A stretch of DNA of 64,000 nucleotides, taken from contig CAVWLJ010000003.1 of assembly GCA_963755755.1 (NCBI GenBank), forward strand, positions 1 through 64,000. The letters are read 5' to 3'. Below the pieces are notes generated by a model. That model saw only the letters and a list, made by a program, of their open reading frames with translations, was not told where the DNA came from and ran no database searches. This stretch comes from DATKNA01 sp963755755. GTDB taxonomy: Bacteria > Actinomycetota > Actinomycetes > Actinomycetales > Kineosporiaceae. This document shows positions 1 through 9,626 of this stretch, piece after piece. Every line of letters starts with the position of its first letter. Within the stretch, counting starts at the first letter, position 1. A program made the position numbers and the translations under genes.

Positions 1-112
1 ACCGGACCGTGACCTGTGCCTGGACTGACCCGTCGTACGCGACGGCGACACCCAGCTTCGCCGGTCGCTTCTGTTCGGATTCTGTCGTAGGGCGATTGAT
101 GTTGTCGGTCAT
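1..112 (-). CDS. N-terminal fragment of unidentified protein, perhaps universal-stress-like
   Basis: The frame runs off the left edge, leaving about 37 residues. The ATG (complement of 110-112) has a good ribosome site, AGGGAGG, 5 bases upstream. After a polar N-terminus the fragment reads KLGVAVAYDGSVQAQ. A hydrophobic strand followed by DGS resembles the start of a universal stress domain (VVGVDGS), but too little is present to name the family. It diverges from the CBS gene at 483, and a DevR-like box at 194-208 lies about 80 bases upstream of this start. Confidence 0.45.
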   Translation of the reverse strand, partial: MTDNINRPTTESEQKRPAKLGVAVAYDGSVQAQVTVR

Positions 113-193
113 GGCGGCCTCCCTGACGGCTGAGCATGAGGGCAGCAGCTCCCTCTGCGTCTCGACGCTAGGGCGATGATCAGACGGCGGTCA

Positions 194-208
194 GAGTCCT
201 TCGGCCGG
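194..208 (+). promoter_or_regulatory. DevR/DosR-like box 1
   Basis: GAGTCCTTCGGCCGG matches 12 of 15 positions of the motif RGGNCYTTNGGCCCT that recurs in this window. It lies between the divergent genes starting at 112 and 483. This is one of the two weakest sites and would not be called alone. I see no gene in the rest of 113-482; a half-site-like GGGACT at about 443-448 also resembles one arm of the mycobacterial DosR box. Confidence 0.4.
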
Positions 209-482
209 TCCTGCTCGCCGAAGTGCCCGAGAGTCCGATCAGGCGGGAACGCCGGCAGCGCGGCCCGCGGGGAAGCGTTCACTGCGGACCGACTCGTCTG
301 CTCCTCCATTCAACGGGGGAGGTTCCAGCTGACGTCCGGCAACTCGACACCGCGTTGGTCCCGACTTCGCACGCGCCCTGCAGCCGGGCCATTCGACTCT
401 GCTCCCGGCTCGACAGGGCGTCTAGCGTCGAAGCCTCGGGACTCGAGACGGCCCCGTCCGGTCTCAACCTTGTGAGGTCACG

Positions 483-1524
483 ATGCAGGCGCGCGAGTTC
501 ATGACCACGACGGTCGCCACGGTCCAGCCCGACACCTCGATCTCCGATGCCGGCCGGCTGCTTCTCGAGCGGGACGTGACGGCGCTGCCGGTCGTCGACG
601 TGGACGGCAAGCTTGTGGGCATCGTGAGCCGGACGGATCTCGTCGAGCGGCGCGTTCTGCCCGATCCACGAGCGCACCTGATCCCGGTCTCCGTCGAGGA
701 CTCCGAGTCGCCCCACGCCGTCGGGAGCGTGATGACCACCGATGTCGTCACGCTGTCGCCGGGCGCCGACGAAGCGGAGGCAATGAAGCTGATGCTCGAG
801 CACCGCGTCAAGAGCATCCCGGTGGTCTCCGACGGTAGGCCGGTCGGCATGGTCAGCGTGACGGACATCCTGCGCAGCAAGCTCCGGGGCGACGCCGAGA
901 TCGAGGGCGATGTCCGCTCCAGGCTCGAGCAGTTCAAGGCGGCGGACGACGTGTGGTCGGTGCGGGTGGAGGACGGCGAGGTAACCCTCAGTGGTTCCCC
1001 GGTGCCGGACCACCGGCGGGTGGCAGTCCTGCTCGCGGAGACCGTTCCCGGCGTCGTCCGGGTCCGGTATGTCGAGCACGACCAGGGACGGCAGGCGCCG
1101 GCGGATGCTCCGCCGACCGATCGGCGCGGCCTCGTGGTGCTCGGGTTCGACGAGTGCTTACGCCGGCTCGCCTCCGCTCCCGTCGGCCGGGTGGCGTTCG
1201 TCGTCGCGGGTAGCCCCGTCGTCCTCCCGGTCAACCACAGGCTGGACGGCACGAGCGTCGTCTTCCGAACCACCTGGGGGTCCAAGCTGCAGGCCGTCGG
1301 CGGCGCCGCGGACGTCGCGTTCGAGGTCGACAACTACGCGACCGCGGCGCGGACCGGCTGGAGCGTCCTGCTGAGGGGAAAGGCCTCCCTCGTCTACGAG
1401 GCCCCGAGATCGACCGCCTCGAAGCACTGGGCATGCGCCCGTGGCTGAGCATCGACCCCGAGCACGCCGTCTGGATGCGGATTCGCCCGAGGAGATCACC
1501 GGCCGCGAGATCGCCCTCATCTGA
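483..1524 (+). CDS. CBS-CBS-BON-flavin (PNPOx-like) fusion protein, frameshifted near the 3' end
   Basis: Probable cytosolic sensor and stress protein. It has two CBS domains (about residues 2-55 and 78-132, each with an LVGIVSR or VGMVSVTD-type strand), a BON domain (about 138-197), and a C-terminal pyridoxamine-5'-phosphate-oxidase-like split barrel (about 220-345) like those of mycobacterial dormancy proteins. The ATG at 483 follows a GAGG motif. The frame breaks near 1402 in GCCCCGAG and near 1488 in CGCCCGAG. Adding one C at each place restores EIDRLEALGMRPWLSIDPEH and then EEITGREIALI with a stop at 1522-1524, so sequencing error is likely. CBS domains usually bind adenosyl ligands; the ligand here is unknown. 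The PNPOx domain resembles the protein at 20548. Confidence 0.85.
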
Positions 1525-1722
1525 GTCGCGGCTCACTGGTTCTCGGCCGAGTGCGCCGACAGACGCAGGCGGATGCCGTCGGCCGCTTGCTCCTCCTCCA
1601 GCGAGGACGGAAGCGGTCAAGCGGCGCCGCCTGTCGGTGGTCAAATGCTCATGGAGCGGGCGGCGCGGCCCGCCGCGGCCCAGAGCCTTGCGCCGCGAAC
1701 GCAGCTCGGAAGGAGCGCACGC

Positions 1723-2196
1723 ATGAACAGAACGTTCCGCGCGGCGCGGCAGTGTTGGCGGCCTGGCCGGCCTGGCCGGCCTGGTAGGCCTCGTCCTGGC
1801 CTACGGCTACGCCTCGCGGGGCCGGCGCAGCTTCCGGGCGGAGTACAGCAGACGTCGGGAGGCCGCCCTCCGGGCGCCCTTACCTTCGGAGCCGATAACC
1901 GACCGCGATCTGGAACGGCTTCCCGAGCCCGTCCGAACGTACGTGCGCCGGGCCGGGGCCGTCGGCCGTCCCCACGTGAGGCACCTCGACCTCCGCCTGC
2001 ACGGACGCATCCGCAGCGGGCCCGGCGCGCGGTGATGACGTTCACCGGCTAGCAGTTCAGCGTGTTCGGGGAGCACGCGACGGTCTATTTCTGGAGGCGT
2101 GCCGAGACGCCGCAGCTGCGCGTCTTCGCGGTGCTCAAGGGAATCATTTGGCCGGCTCTGCTCGTCCACAAGGCATTCGAGACGATCGACCTGTGA
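1723..2196 (+). pseudogene. Frameshifted small membrane-anchored protein, family not recognised
   Basis: AAGGAG sits 8 bases before the ATG at 1723. Correcting one indel near 1750 gives an N-terminal Leu/Gly-rich membrane segment (AGLVGLVLAYGYASRGRR), then a soluble stretch (ITDRDLERLPEPVRTYVRRA) resembling the start of DUF6544-type proteins. A second indel near 2035 leads to MTFTG, an in-frame TAG at about 2050, then FWRRAETPQLRVFAVLKG and a hydrophobic tail ending in a TGA at 2194. The internal stop makes this a better candidate for real decay than most frameshifted genes here. Function unknown. Confidence 0.4.
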
Positions 2197-2245
2197 CGTC
2201 TTCACCGCGCAACGCCGCCCCGCCTCGTGACCAGGCGGTGCACGC

Positions 2246-3470
2246 TCAGAGCAGGCCGAGGTAGTGCGCTTCCTCCCGGAGCTCGTCTCGCACCCTGGGG
2301 TGCGCGGCGCACTCGATGAGGGCCTCGGCCTGCTCCCGCTCGGCGCGGCCCCACACGGGAGCCACGCCCTGCTCGGTCACCACCGCGCTCGGCTGGAACG
2401 AGGTCGCGGGCTGCTCCAGCAGCGGCACGATCGTCGACACGTCGGCTCGCGGGTGCCACGAGCGCAGCGCCACGATCGCCTGACCCCGGGGCATGCAGCG
2501 CCCCGACGAGGAAGTCGGTGGCGCCGCCGAACCCGGAGTGGATCCTGTCTCCACCCGTGACGCGTTGACCTGGCCGAACAGGTCGACCTGCAGGGCGGTG
2601 TTGATCGAGGTCATCGCCGGTTGTCGGGCGATGACGGCGGGATCGTTGGTCACCTCGGTCCGTCGCAGCCGGACCCGCTCGTTGCCGTCCACCCAGGCGT
2701 ACAGCTCGTCGCTCCCGAGCAGGAACGACGCCGTCAGCGGATGCTCCGGGTCGAACACGCCGGCGCGTTCCAGCGCCAGCACCCCGTCGCTGAACATCTC
2801 GCTCCACACCCGAAGACCGCGGCGTCCGTGCAGGCCCGCCAGCGCCGCGTCCGGGACGGCGCCGATGCCCGTCTGGAGGGTCGCCCCTCCGGCACCAGCG
2901 CGGCGACGCGTTCGCCGATGAGGCTCGAGGCCTCATCCAGGGACTGGCGACGTGTACTGGCAGGGGCTCGTCCACCTCGAGCGCCAGGTCGATCATGTCG
3001 ACGTCCAGCTCCCCGTCCCCGAAGGTGTACGGCATCCGCGGGTTCAGCTGGGCCAGGACCAGGCCGCCACGGGCGCGAGCCTCCTCCACGGCCGCGGGCA
3101 GGACGTTGACCTCCATGCCGAGCGACACCTTGCCGCGCCGGGGCACGGTGGTATGCAGCAGGACCACGTCAGGTGGCAGCGCCGTGCGCCACAGCGCAGG
3201 GACCATCGACAGTCGGCTCGGGACGTACGCGAGCGTCGGCGACCGGCGCATCCCGGACCCGACGAAGGACGTCTCGTGCACCACGCCCGGCCGCGTCGGA
3301 GCCCCAGGCCCCGCGTTGAGGGCGTTGAGCCGGTACGTCGCCAGCACCTGGTCGAGGAACTCCAGGGCCGTCACGGGAAGTGCCCCGTTGCCGCTGGCGA
3401 CGACGCGCGGGGGCACGCCGTGCCGCTCGCGCTCCGCGAACACGGCCACGGCTCGCTTGAGCCCTTCCAT
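2246..3470 (-). CDS. Acetyl-CoA hydrolase / 4-hydroxybutyrate CoA-transferase family protein, frameshifted
   Basis: Moves CoA between acyl groups, or hydrolyses acetyl-CoA, in fermentative or storage metabolism. The N-terminal domain contains RVVASGNGALPVTALEFLDQ and TTVPRRGKVSLGMEVNVLPA. The C-terminal domain contains LRVWSEMFSDGVLALERAG and VVTEQGVAPVWGRAEREQAE, the typical V-T-E-x-G-V-A-x-x-x-G-R block. Two exact frame changes bracket a conserved Gly-rich loop (IHSGFGGATDFLVGALHAPG, about 2490-2570) and another lies near 2925. Start chosen at the ATG complementary to 3468-3470. It diverges from the stress protein at 3760, with DevR-like box 2 between them. Substrate not determinable. Confidence 0.75.
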
Positions 3471-3665
3471 CCCGACCTGACGCACTCGCCCACCTCGCGT
3501 GTCGAGAACCCGACAGCCGTACCGGAGCATTTCCCGGCCGCTCTGCTCTGTCCATGGCCGAAAGGCCGGAGCCGAGGTGCAAGCCCGGTGGCTGGACGTG
3601 GCGGCGGCGGGCTCGCTGGGTGGAGAACGCCCCCTGCTCGAGCGGAGGGCTGTCGGCGGATGCAG

Positions 3666-3680
3666 AGGTCCTTCGGCCCT
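3666..3680 (+). promoter_or_regulatory. DevR/DosR-like box 2 (best match)
   Basis: AGGTCCTTCGGCCCT matches all 15 positions of RGGNCYTTNGGCCCT. It lies 80 bp upstream of the stress-protein ATG (3760) and 196 bp from the divergent CoA-transferase start, so it may serve both. The core GG-N-C-Y-T-T-N-GGCCC resembles the mycobacterial DosR core GGGACTWWAGTCCC. Confidence 0.6.
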
Positions 3681-3759
3681 GCCGCATCCGCGTGGCGACG
3701 GGCGACGGTGGAAGCACGGGCGCGAGAGAGCTCCGCCCGTGCAGATCTTGGAGGTTTCC

Positions 3760-4308
3760 ATGTCCCAACGTTCCGGACTCATCGTCGTCGGGGTCGACGG
3801 ATCCCCGCAGGGCGACGCGGCCCTGGCGTTCGCGCTCGAGGAGGCAGCGCGCGTCCGGTGACGCCGTCCACGTCCTGACCGCGTGGCACGTCGACCTCCC
3901 GGCGCTGTCCTACCCCACCCTCCCGCAGGCCGGGACGCTGCCGTCGAGGAGCGAGCTCAAGGCCCACGCGGAGGACGATCCAGCGGCGGGCCCTGGAGCG
4001 GTGCCGGCGTTCCCAGCGATGCCCCCGTGTCGACCGAGGTGGTCGAGGGTCTGGCAGGTCACGCGCTGGTCGAGGCCGCACGCGATGCCCGCCTTCTCGT
4101 CGTCGGCAGCCGAACCGTGGGTGAGATCCGCGCTGTTCTCCTCGCATCCGTGAGCCGCTACTGCGCGCACCACGCGACCTGCCCGGTCGTCGTCGTCCCC
4201 GACGTCCGACCGCACCCCGAGCGACAAGGGCGACGCCGCGCTGACGGCCGTCCACTCGGCCTCGAGCGTGTGAGAGGTCGCGCTCCGAGCCGTGAACAGC
4301 CCCACTGA
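3760..4308 (+). CDS. Universal stress protein (UspA family), frameshifted
   Basis: Begins MSQRSGLIVVGVDGSPQGDA, the classic beta-1/P-loop start of a Usp domain, with GGAGG upstream of the ATG at 3760. One indel near 3858 (GCGCGCGTCCGG) moves the frame to GDAVHVLTAWHVDLP. A second near 3980 leads to VSTEVVEGLAGHALVEAA, then the conserved core ARLLVVGSRTVGEIRAVLL and CPVVVVPD. The ATP-binding G-x2-G-x9-G(S/T) pattern is only partly kept in this region. It ends 13 bases before ppdK, so the two are probably co-transcribed from box 2. The C-terminal tail after PVVVVP is longer than usual and may be out of frame. Confidence 0.8.
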
Positions 4309-4321
4309 AAGGCGAAGGACG

Positions 4322-7068
4322 ATGACGACATCCGCACGGCCGTTCACACCCGCGCAACGGCCGGGAGCAGCTACTGGGCCACGAGGGGAGATACGTCTTC
4401 GCGTTCGCCGAGGGCGGCATGGACCTCAAGGATCTGCTCGGCGGCAAGGGAGCCAATCTCGCGGAGATGACGAGGATGGGGCTGCCGGTTCCGCCGGGCT
4501 TCACGGTCACCACCGAGGCCTGCCGGGCGTACCTGACGACCGGCGCCTCCCCCGCGGGTCTGGCGGAGGAGATCCTGACGCATCTGCGGGGCATGGAGGA
4601 ACGGACCGGGCGGCGGCTCGGTGCGGCGGACGACCCCTTGCTCGTCTCGGTCCGGTCCGGTGCCAAGTTCTCCATGCCGGGGATGATGGAGACGGTGCTC
4701 GACATCGGGCTGAGCGACAGGAGCGTCGACGGCCTCGCCGCCCGCAGCGGGGACCCCCGGTTCGCCTGGGACTCCTACCGCCGGCTCGTGCAGATGTTCG
4801 GGAGGACCGTCTACGGCGTGCCCGGCGAGAGCTTCGCCGCCGTCCTGCACGCGGCGATGGCGGACGCCGGTGTCACCGCCGACAACGAGCTACCGCTGGA
4901 TTCCCTGAAGGTCGTCGTCGACCGGTACAAGGACGTCGTCCTGGCGCACACGGGCCACCCCTTCCCGCAGGATCCTTTCGAGCAGCTCTTCGCGGCGGTC
5001 GACGCCGTCTTCGCGTCCTGGAACTCCGAACGGGCCATCGCCTACCGCCGGCAGGAACACATTCCGGGCGACCTCGGGACCGCCGTGAACGTGATGGCCA
5101 TGGTGTACGGGAACCTCGGGAACGACTCCGGCACCGGCGTCGCGTTCACCCGCGACCCTGCCACCGGCGGCCGAGGCGTCTACGGCGACTACCTGCAGTC
5201 AGCGCAAGGGGAGGACGTCGTCGCCGGCGGTCACAACACGATGCCTCTGGCACAGCTGGAGAAGGTCGACAAGACGAGCTTCGACCAGCTCGCGTCCTTC
5301 ATGGACCAGCTGGAGCGCCACTACCGGGACCTGTGCGACATCGAGTTCACGATCGAACGCGGCAAGCTCTGGATGCTGCAGACCCGCGTGGGCAAGCGGA
5401 CGGCGGCCGCCGCGTTCGTCATCGCCTGCCAACTCGTCGACGAGGGCATGATCAGCATGGACGAGGCGCTGGCGAGGGTCAGCGGCGCCCAGCTGACCCA
5501 GCTCCTCTTCCCCGCGTTCGCCCCCGCCGAGGACGACGAGGTCATCGCCGTCGGCGTGCCGGCATCCCCGGGGGCCGCGGTCGGTCGCATCGTGCTGGAC
5601 TCCCGCAGCGCGATCGCCGCCACCGACCCGGTGATCCTCGTGCGCCGCGAGACCACGCCCGACGACCTGCCCGGCATGATCGCAGCGCGCGGAGTGCTCA
5701 CGAGCCACGGCGGGAAAACCTCGCACGCCGCTGTGGTGGCACGCGGCATGGGCAAGCCCTGCGTCTGCGGCGCGGATGGCATCGAGATCGACGAGGATGA
5801 CCGCACCATCAGCGTCGGCGATCTCGTTCTTCGCGAGGGTGAGCTCCTCTCCGTCGACGGCGCGAGCGGCCGTGTCTACCGCGGCGAGGTCGCCGTCCGG
5901 CCCTCCCCCGTCGTCGAGTACTTCGACACCGGCACGATGCCCAGGGTGATCCGGTCGTCGCCGCCGTGGATCGGCTCGTCCGCCACGCCGACCACCTGCG
6001 CCGCCTGGGCGTGCAGGCCAACGCCGACACACCGGACGACGCCGAGCGCGCGCGACGTTTCGGCGCGGAGGGGATCGGGCTCTGCCGGACCGAGCACATG
6101 TTCCTCGGTGCCCGGCGGGTCCTCGTCGAACGGCTCGTCCTGGCGTCCTCGGACACCGAACGCCAGGCCGCTCTCGACGCCCTGCTGCCGCTGCAGCGCG
6201 CCGACTTCGTCGAGATCCTCCGGGCGATGGACGGGCTGCCGGTGACGATCCGGCTCATCGATCCGCCCCTGCACGAGTTCCTGCCCCGGCTGGAGGAGCT
6301 CATCGAGCGCGTGACCCGCGAAGAGGTCACCCAGACCCAGGACGGCCAGGTGGCCGGCGCCCTCGACCGGGATCGCCCGCTCCTCGACGCCGTCCGGCGG
6401 ATCCACGAGGAGAACCCGATGCTCGGGCTGCGCGGCGTCCGGCTCGGCCTGGTGATCCCCGGCCTGATCACGATGCAGGTGCGCGCGGTGGCCGAGGCGG
6501 CGGCACAGCTTCGTCGCGAGGGGCTGGACCCCCGTCCTGAGATCATGGTTCCGCTGGTAGCGACCTCCGCCGAACTGCAGGTGGTGCGCCCGCAGGTGGA
6601 GGCCGTGACGGCGTCGGTGCCGGACGCCCCGCCGATCCCGCTCGGCACCATGATCGAGGTGCCGAGGGCGGCGCTGACGGCGGGTGAGATCGCGCGGGGA
6701 GGCCGAGTTCTTCTCCTTCGGGACCAACGATCTGACCCAGATGACGTGGGCGTTCTCACGCGACGACGTGGAGGCGGCGTTCTTCCCTCGGTACATGGCT
6801 CTCGGGGATGCTCGCGGTGTCACCCTTCGAGTCCCTCGACGTGACCGGCGTCGGGCGGCTCGTGTCCCTCGCGGTCCAGGAGGGTCGGGCCATGCGCGCG
6901 GATCTCCGGGTCGGCGTGTGCGGGGAGCACGGCGGAGATCCCGCCTCGATCCACTTCTTCCACTCCGCCGGCCTCGACTACGTCTCGTGCTCCCCGTTCC
7001 GCGTCCCGGTGGCGCGGCTGGAGGCCGGACGGGCCTCGCTCGACACCGCCACGCCCGACAGCCGGTGA
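4322..7068 (+). CDS. ppdK: Pyruvate, phosphate dikinase (frameshifted, otherwise complete)
   Basis: Interconverts pyruvate + ATP + Pi and PEP + AMP + PPi. Start at the ATG at 4322 (GAAGGA upstream); an indel near 4375 leads to GRYVFAFAEGGMDLKDLLGG. The ATP-grasp domain contains GKGANLAEMTRMGLPVPPGF and SVRSGAKFSMPGMMETVLD. The phosphohistidine domain has GGKTSHAAVVARGMGKPCVC with the catalytic His. The PEP-binding barrel ends with GVCGEHGGDPASIHFFHSAG and LDYVSCSPFRVPVARLEA. Further frame changes fall near 5945, 6700 and 6795. About 900 residues when corrected, the family's normal size. In a low-oxygen gene set it would let the cell run glycolysis or gluconeogenesis with PPi as energy carrier; that role is inference. 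Confidence 0.93.
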
Positions 7069-7150
7069 CTGGCGGGAAGGACGTTCGCCGCAGTCGCTCC
7101 GATAAGCAGATAAACAACTGAACGTCCCGCGTAATGCGCTGGAGGCAGCC

Positions 7151-7500
7151 ATGCAGAACAGGGTCCTTATGCAGATCTTGTGGCTCGCCTGCGGGGCGTC
7201 GACGATCATCGCCGCCGCCCTGGCCGGGCGAAGCACACGAGCGCGGTACCTCGGGCGCGCGGCGACCGGCGTCCTCTTCATCCTCGGAGGAGCACTCGTG
7301 CACGTCCTCAACCTCGCGTCCGGCGGCGACCACGCCGGGTTTGCCGACCCCGCGCACTTCGCCTGGGTGACGCAAGCCTGGCGTGACGTCGTCGCACCAC
7401 GACCGGTCCTGTTCATTGGATTGCTCGTGCTGTTCGAAGCGACCGTCGGCGTCTTGGCCGCTCAGCGGTGGACGGAGAACGCAACTGGGCTACGCGGGCG
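7151..7500 (+). CDS. Small integral membrane protein, probably truncated at the 3' end
   Basis: Starts with GGAGGCAGCC before the ATG at 7151. The frame encodes three hydrophobic segments (ILWLACGASTIIAAALAG, AATGVLFILGGALVHVLNLA, VLFIGLLVLFEATVGVLAA). Near 7460 a shift would give LSGGRRTQLGYAGA, which I believe fits this actinobacterial membrane family better. The sequence then runs into the 3' end of the convergent CPBP gene (stop at 7490), so the last segment seems lost. Function unknown; its place just downstream of ppdK suggests the same regulon. Confidence 0.5.
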
Positions 7501-8326
7501 CGAGAGCCCGGGCCCGGGGATGTGGTCGGGTCTGTTCCCGTCGGAGGATCCATATAGCGCAGCCGATCACGAGCACGCTTGTGGCCGTCCCGACGACCGC
7601 GCCGGTGGCCTCGGTGGCGGAGGTCAGGTTGAACGTGCTGTGCCAGGCGGCGACGAGCAGCACGCTGCGATGACCCTCCCGGTACAGCCAGGTCAGCACC
7701 ACCGAGCCGGCGATCAGTGCTACAGCCCACCCGACCGCGAGCGGCCCCATTCCACGGAAGCCGGCGACCATCCAGAAGAACGGCAGGTGCCAACCGCCCC
7801 AAGCCACCGCCACGACGAGCGCAGTCCATGTGAACGAATGGTCGCGTAGCAGCCGGTCGACGGCGAAGCCACGCCAGCCGGTCTCCTCGCCGAGGCCGTT
7901 GACGAGCAGCACCACCACGACGACGCCGAGGGGGCTGATCGCCCCGACGCCGCTGTAGCGGGTGAACGCGTCCAGGGGTGGCACGTCGCCGCCTGTCAGC
8001 AGCGGGAGGATGACGCCGACGAGAACCAGGCTCAGGGTGCCCGCTACCACCGCCCACCAGCGCCAGCCGATTCGCCACCGCGTGACCCTGGCCCACAGGT
8101 CACCCAGTCCAGCGCGACCGTCGACCAGCGCGGTCACTGCGGCCGCCGCCAGCGCGGGCCCTGCCAGCCCCGGCAGGTGCGTGGGCCAGCCGACACCCAT
8201 GCGCACGACGTCCCCACGCATCGCCAGTGGCACGTACCAGGACCATGCCAGCGCATAGGCCAGAACGACGTAGCTGAGGACCGGGTGCCGCCGTACCAGC
8301 GCCCGGGCCTCCACAGTGATCCGCAC
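7490..8326 (-). CDS. CPBP-family intramembrane metalloprotease
   Basis: About 278 residues with roughly eight membrane segments. The Abi/CPBP signature is present: EETGWRGF (motif 1, Glu pair and Arg), GWHLPFFW (motif 2, His) and AWHSTFN (motif 3, His/Asn). Members cleave membrane proteins or prenylated substrates in the membrane. The start is GTG (complement of 8324-8326) with GAGGGGAG upstream, and the frame is intact. DevR-like box 5 lies 70 bp upstream, so low-oxygen induction is plausible. Substrate unknown. Confidence 0.88.
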   Translation of the reverse strand: MRITVEARALVRRHPVLSYVVLAYALAWSWYVPLAMRGDVVRMGVGWPTHLPGLAGPALAAAAVTALVDGRAGLGDLWARVTRWRIGWRWWAVVAGTLSLVLVGVILPLLTGGDVPPLDAFTRYSGVGAISPLGVVVVVLLVNGLGEETGWRGFAVDRLLRDHSFTWTALVVAVAWGGWHLPFFWMVAGFRGMGPLAVGWAVALIAGSVVLTWLYREGHRSVLLVAAWHSTFNLTSATEATGAVVGTATSVLVIGCAIWILRREQTRPHPRARALAPA

Positions 8327-8922
8327 GGCGGACTCCCCTCAGGCAAGGGCGGCTGCCCCTTGACTTCAGGCTCGTACCGAGACGAGGGCACCACCAGGGC
8401 CCAAAGCCCTAGGAGAAGTTCGGGCCCGGCGTGCGACGGTCAGGCAAACCACCGCACAGCAGCACCGAGCCTCCGCTGAGTAGTTCCAGGCTCACGAGAA
8501 CGCGCCGGCAGCGGCTCGTCGCGCGCACGCCCTACGTGGTTTCGACACTTCAGCCCGAGTCGCGAGGTTCGCTCTGGTCACGCTCATGACCTCAGACTGA
8601 CGTCGCCTCGCGTGCAGGCCCGTGCGACGGCTCTTCAGTGTTCGAGGTGATCCGTTGCATCTCCCGTGGATGCGGGAGGCGGCAGCCAACCGCGCGGTGA
8701 TCCGGCGACCTCCTGATCTCAGGGGATTCACGGCTCTGCCAATGTGCCCGTGGCACTTCTGCCGGAAGGCCCGCGGACCGCCCGCACGCGAGGCCACTGA
8801 GAGAGATCCAGCCGCTATGGGCCGGTGGATCCGGCTGAGCCCCCCGAGCCTGGCGCACGGGCTGCAAGGTCCGGGGACATCGGCCAGCTCGACTGCGTTC
8901 GGGCGGGCGTGATCCCTTCGCG
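8327..8922. other. Intergenic region without a supportable gene
   Basis: About 600 bases between the divergent-side start of the CPBP gene and the end of the small minus-strand gene at 8923. Apart from DevR-like box 5 at 8396-8410 I see no coding frame with family features and no strong hairpin. Confidence 0.5.
8396..8410 (-). promoter_or_regulatory. DevR/DosR-like box 5
   Basis: Read on the minus strand the site is AGGGCTTTGGGCCCT, 15 of 15 positions of RGGNCYTTNGGCCCT, with perfect inverted arms AGGGC/GCCCT. It lies 70 bp upstream of the GTG start of the CPBP protease, the usual distance for an activator site. Confidence 0.55.
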
Positions 8923-9180
8923 TCAGGCGAAGGCGGGCACGGCGATGATCAGGGCCTCGCCGTCGGCGCCTACCTCGATGCGGTCGGTGACTACGTAGAC
9001 ACCTGCCGTGGTCCAGGGGCCTTCGCCGCAGAAGGCCCGCTCACCGACACGCATCGTCGCCGTCTTGGTCAAGCCGTCGAGCGGCCCCCCGTGCAGCAGC
9101 AGCCGCCTGGGCCGCGAATCGGGTGACGATGCCCGTCGGTACTCGTGTTGGATTGGGGTGCCGTGGCTGGGTGATGTCAT
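8923..9180 (-). CDS. Small hypothetical protein (85 aa)
   Basis: A very good ribosome site, AGGAGGAGAC, precedes the ATG (complement of 9178-9180), and the frame is intact. The protein has a basic N-terminus, then LLLHGGPLDGLTKTATMRVG and a mixed-charge C-terminus VYVVTDRIEVGADGEALIIA that looks like a small beta-rich domain. No family is recognised with certainty. Reported because start signal, codon use and intact frame agree. Confidence 0.55.
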   Translation of the reverse strand: MTSPSHGTPIQHEYRRASSPDSRPRRLLLHGGPLDGLTKTATMRVGERAFCGEGPWTTAGVYVVTDRIEVGADGEALIIAVPAFA

Positions 9181-9626
9181 GATCTGTCTCCTCCTGAGGT
9201 GGCCGACGCGTCGGTCAGGTGAGGTGTTGCTCGTGGGGGCGCCGCGAGCGCGTTTGCTGGTGCATCACCGAACACGCGCTGCTGGAGTCCGGTCCTGTGC
9301 CGTCGTCGGCAGGCTGGTTCTGCATCGGTGGCGCGCCGCCCTGGCGTCCGTCCGGCTCCGTTCTGGGTGGCTGCCATGCCGCGGCGACGTGGTCGGCGAT
9401 GAAGCGGTCGAGGGCGATTGGCTCGCGCCCGAGCAAGTTGGCACGTGGGCTGTGAGGCGGTCCGCGAGGCCGAGGCTGGCGACCGCAGCGATGACGAGCG
9501 GGACGTTGACGAAGGCAGACTCCACGCCCGTGCGAACAGCTCTCGTCGATAGCGCACCGGCCCGAGCGGGCGGCGCATCTCTGGTGCTGGAGCCATGCCG
9601 CTCCGCGGCGAGACGAGAACCCTCAT
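9177..9626 (-). pseudogene. Frameshifted unidentified protein
   Basis: Protein-like pieces occur in successive frames on the minus strand: MAPAPEMRRPLGPVRYRREL, then AVRTGVESAFVNVPLVIAAV and ASLGLADRLTA, then LLGREPIALDRFIADHVAAA. Joined with two indels (near 9530 and 9440) they form one plausible alpha-helical protein of about 100 residues with a hydrophobic helix, followed by a low-complexity tail. No clear ribosome site precedes the ATG at 9626. Family not recognised. Confidence 0.3.

Noticed and set aside
2202..3782. Single 526-aa minus-strand reading frame
   Set aside because: Only its middle part is CoA-transferase sequence; both ends are Arg/Pro/Gly shadow. The true gene crosses several frames (2246-3470).
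4800..5100. Genuine inactivation of ppdK
   Set aside because: All catalytic regions are conserved across four frame changes; scattered isolated indels without loss of conservation fit read errors better.
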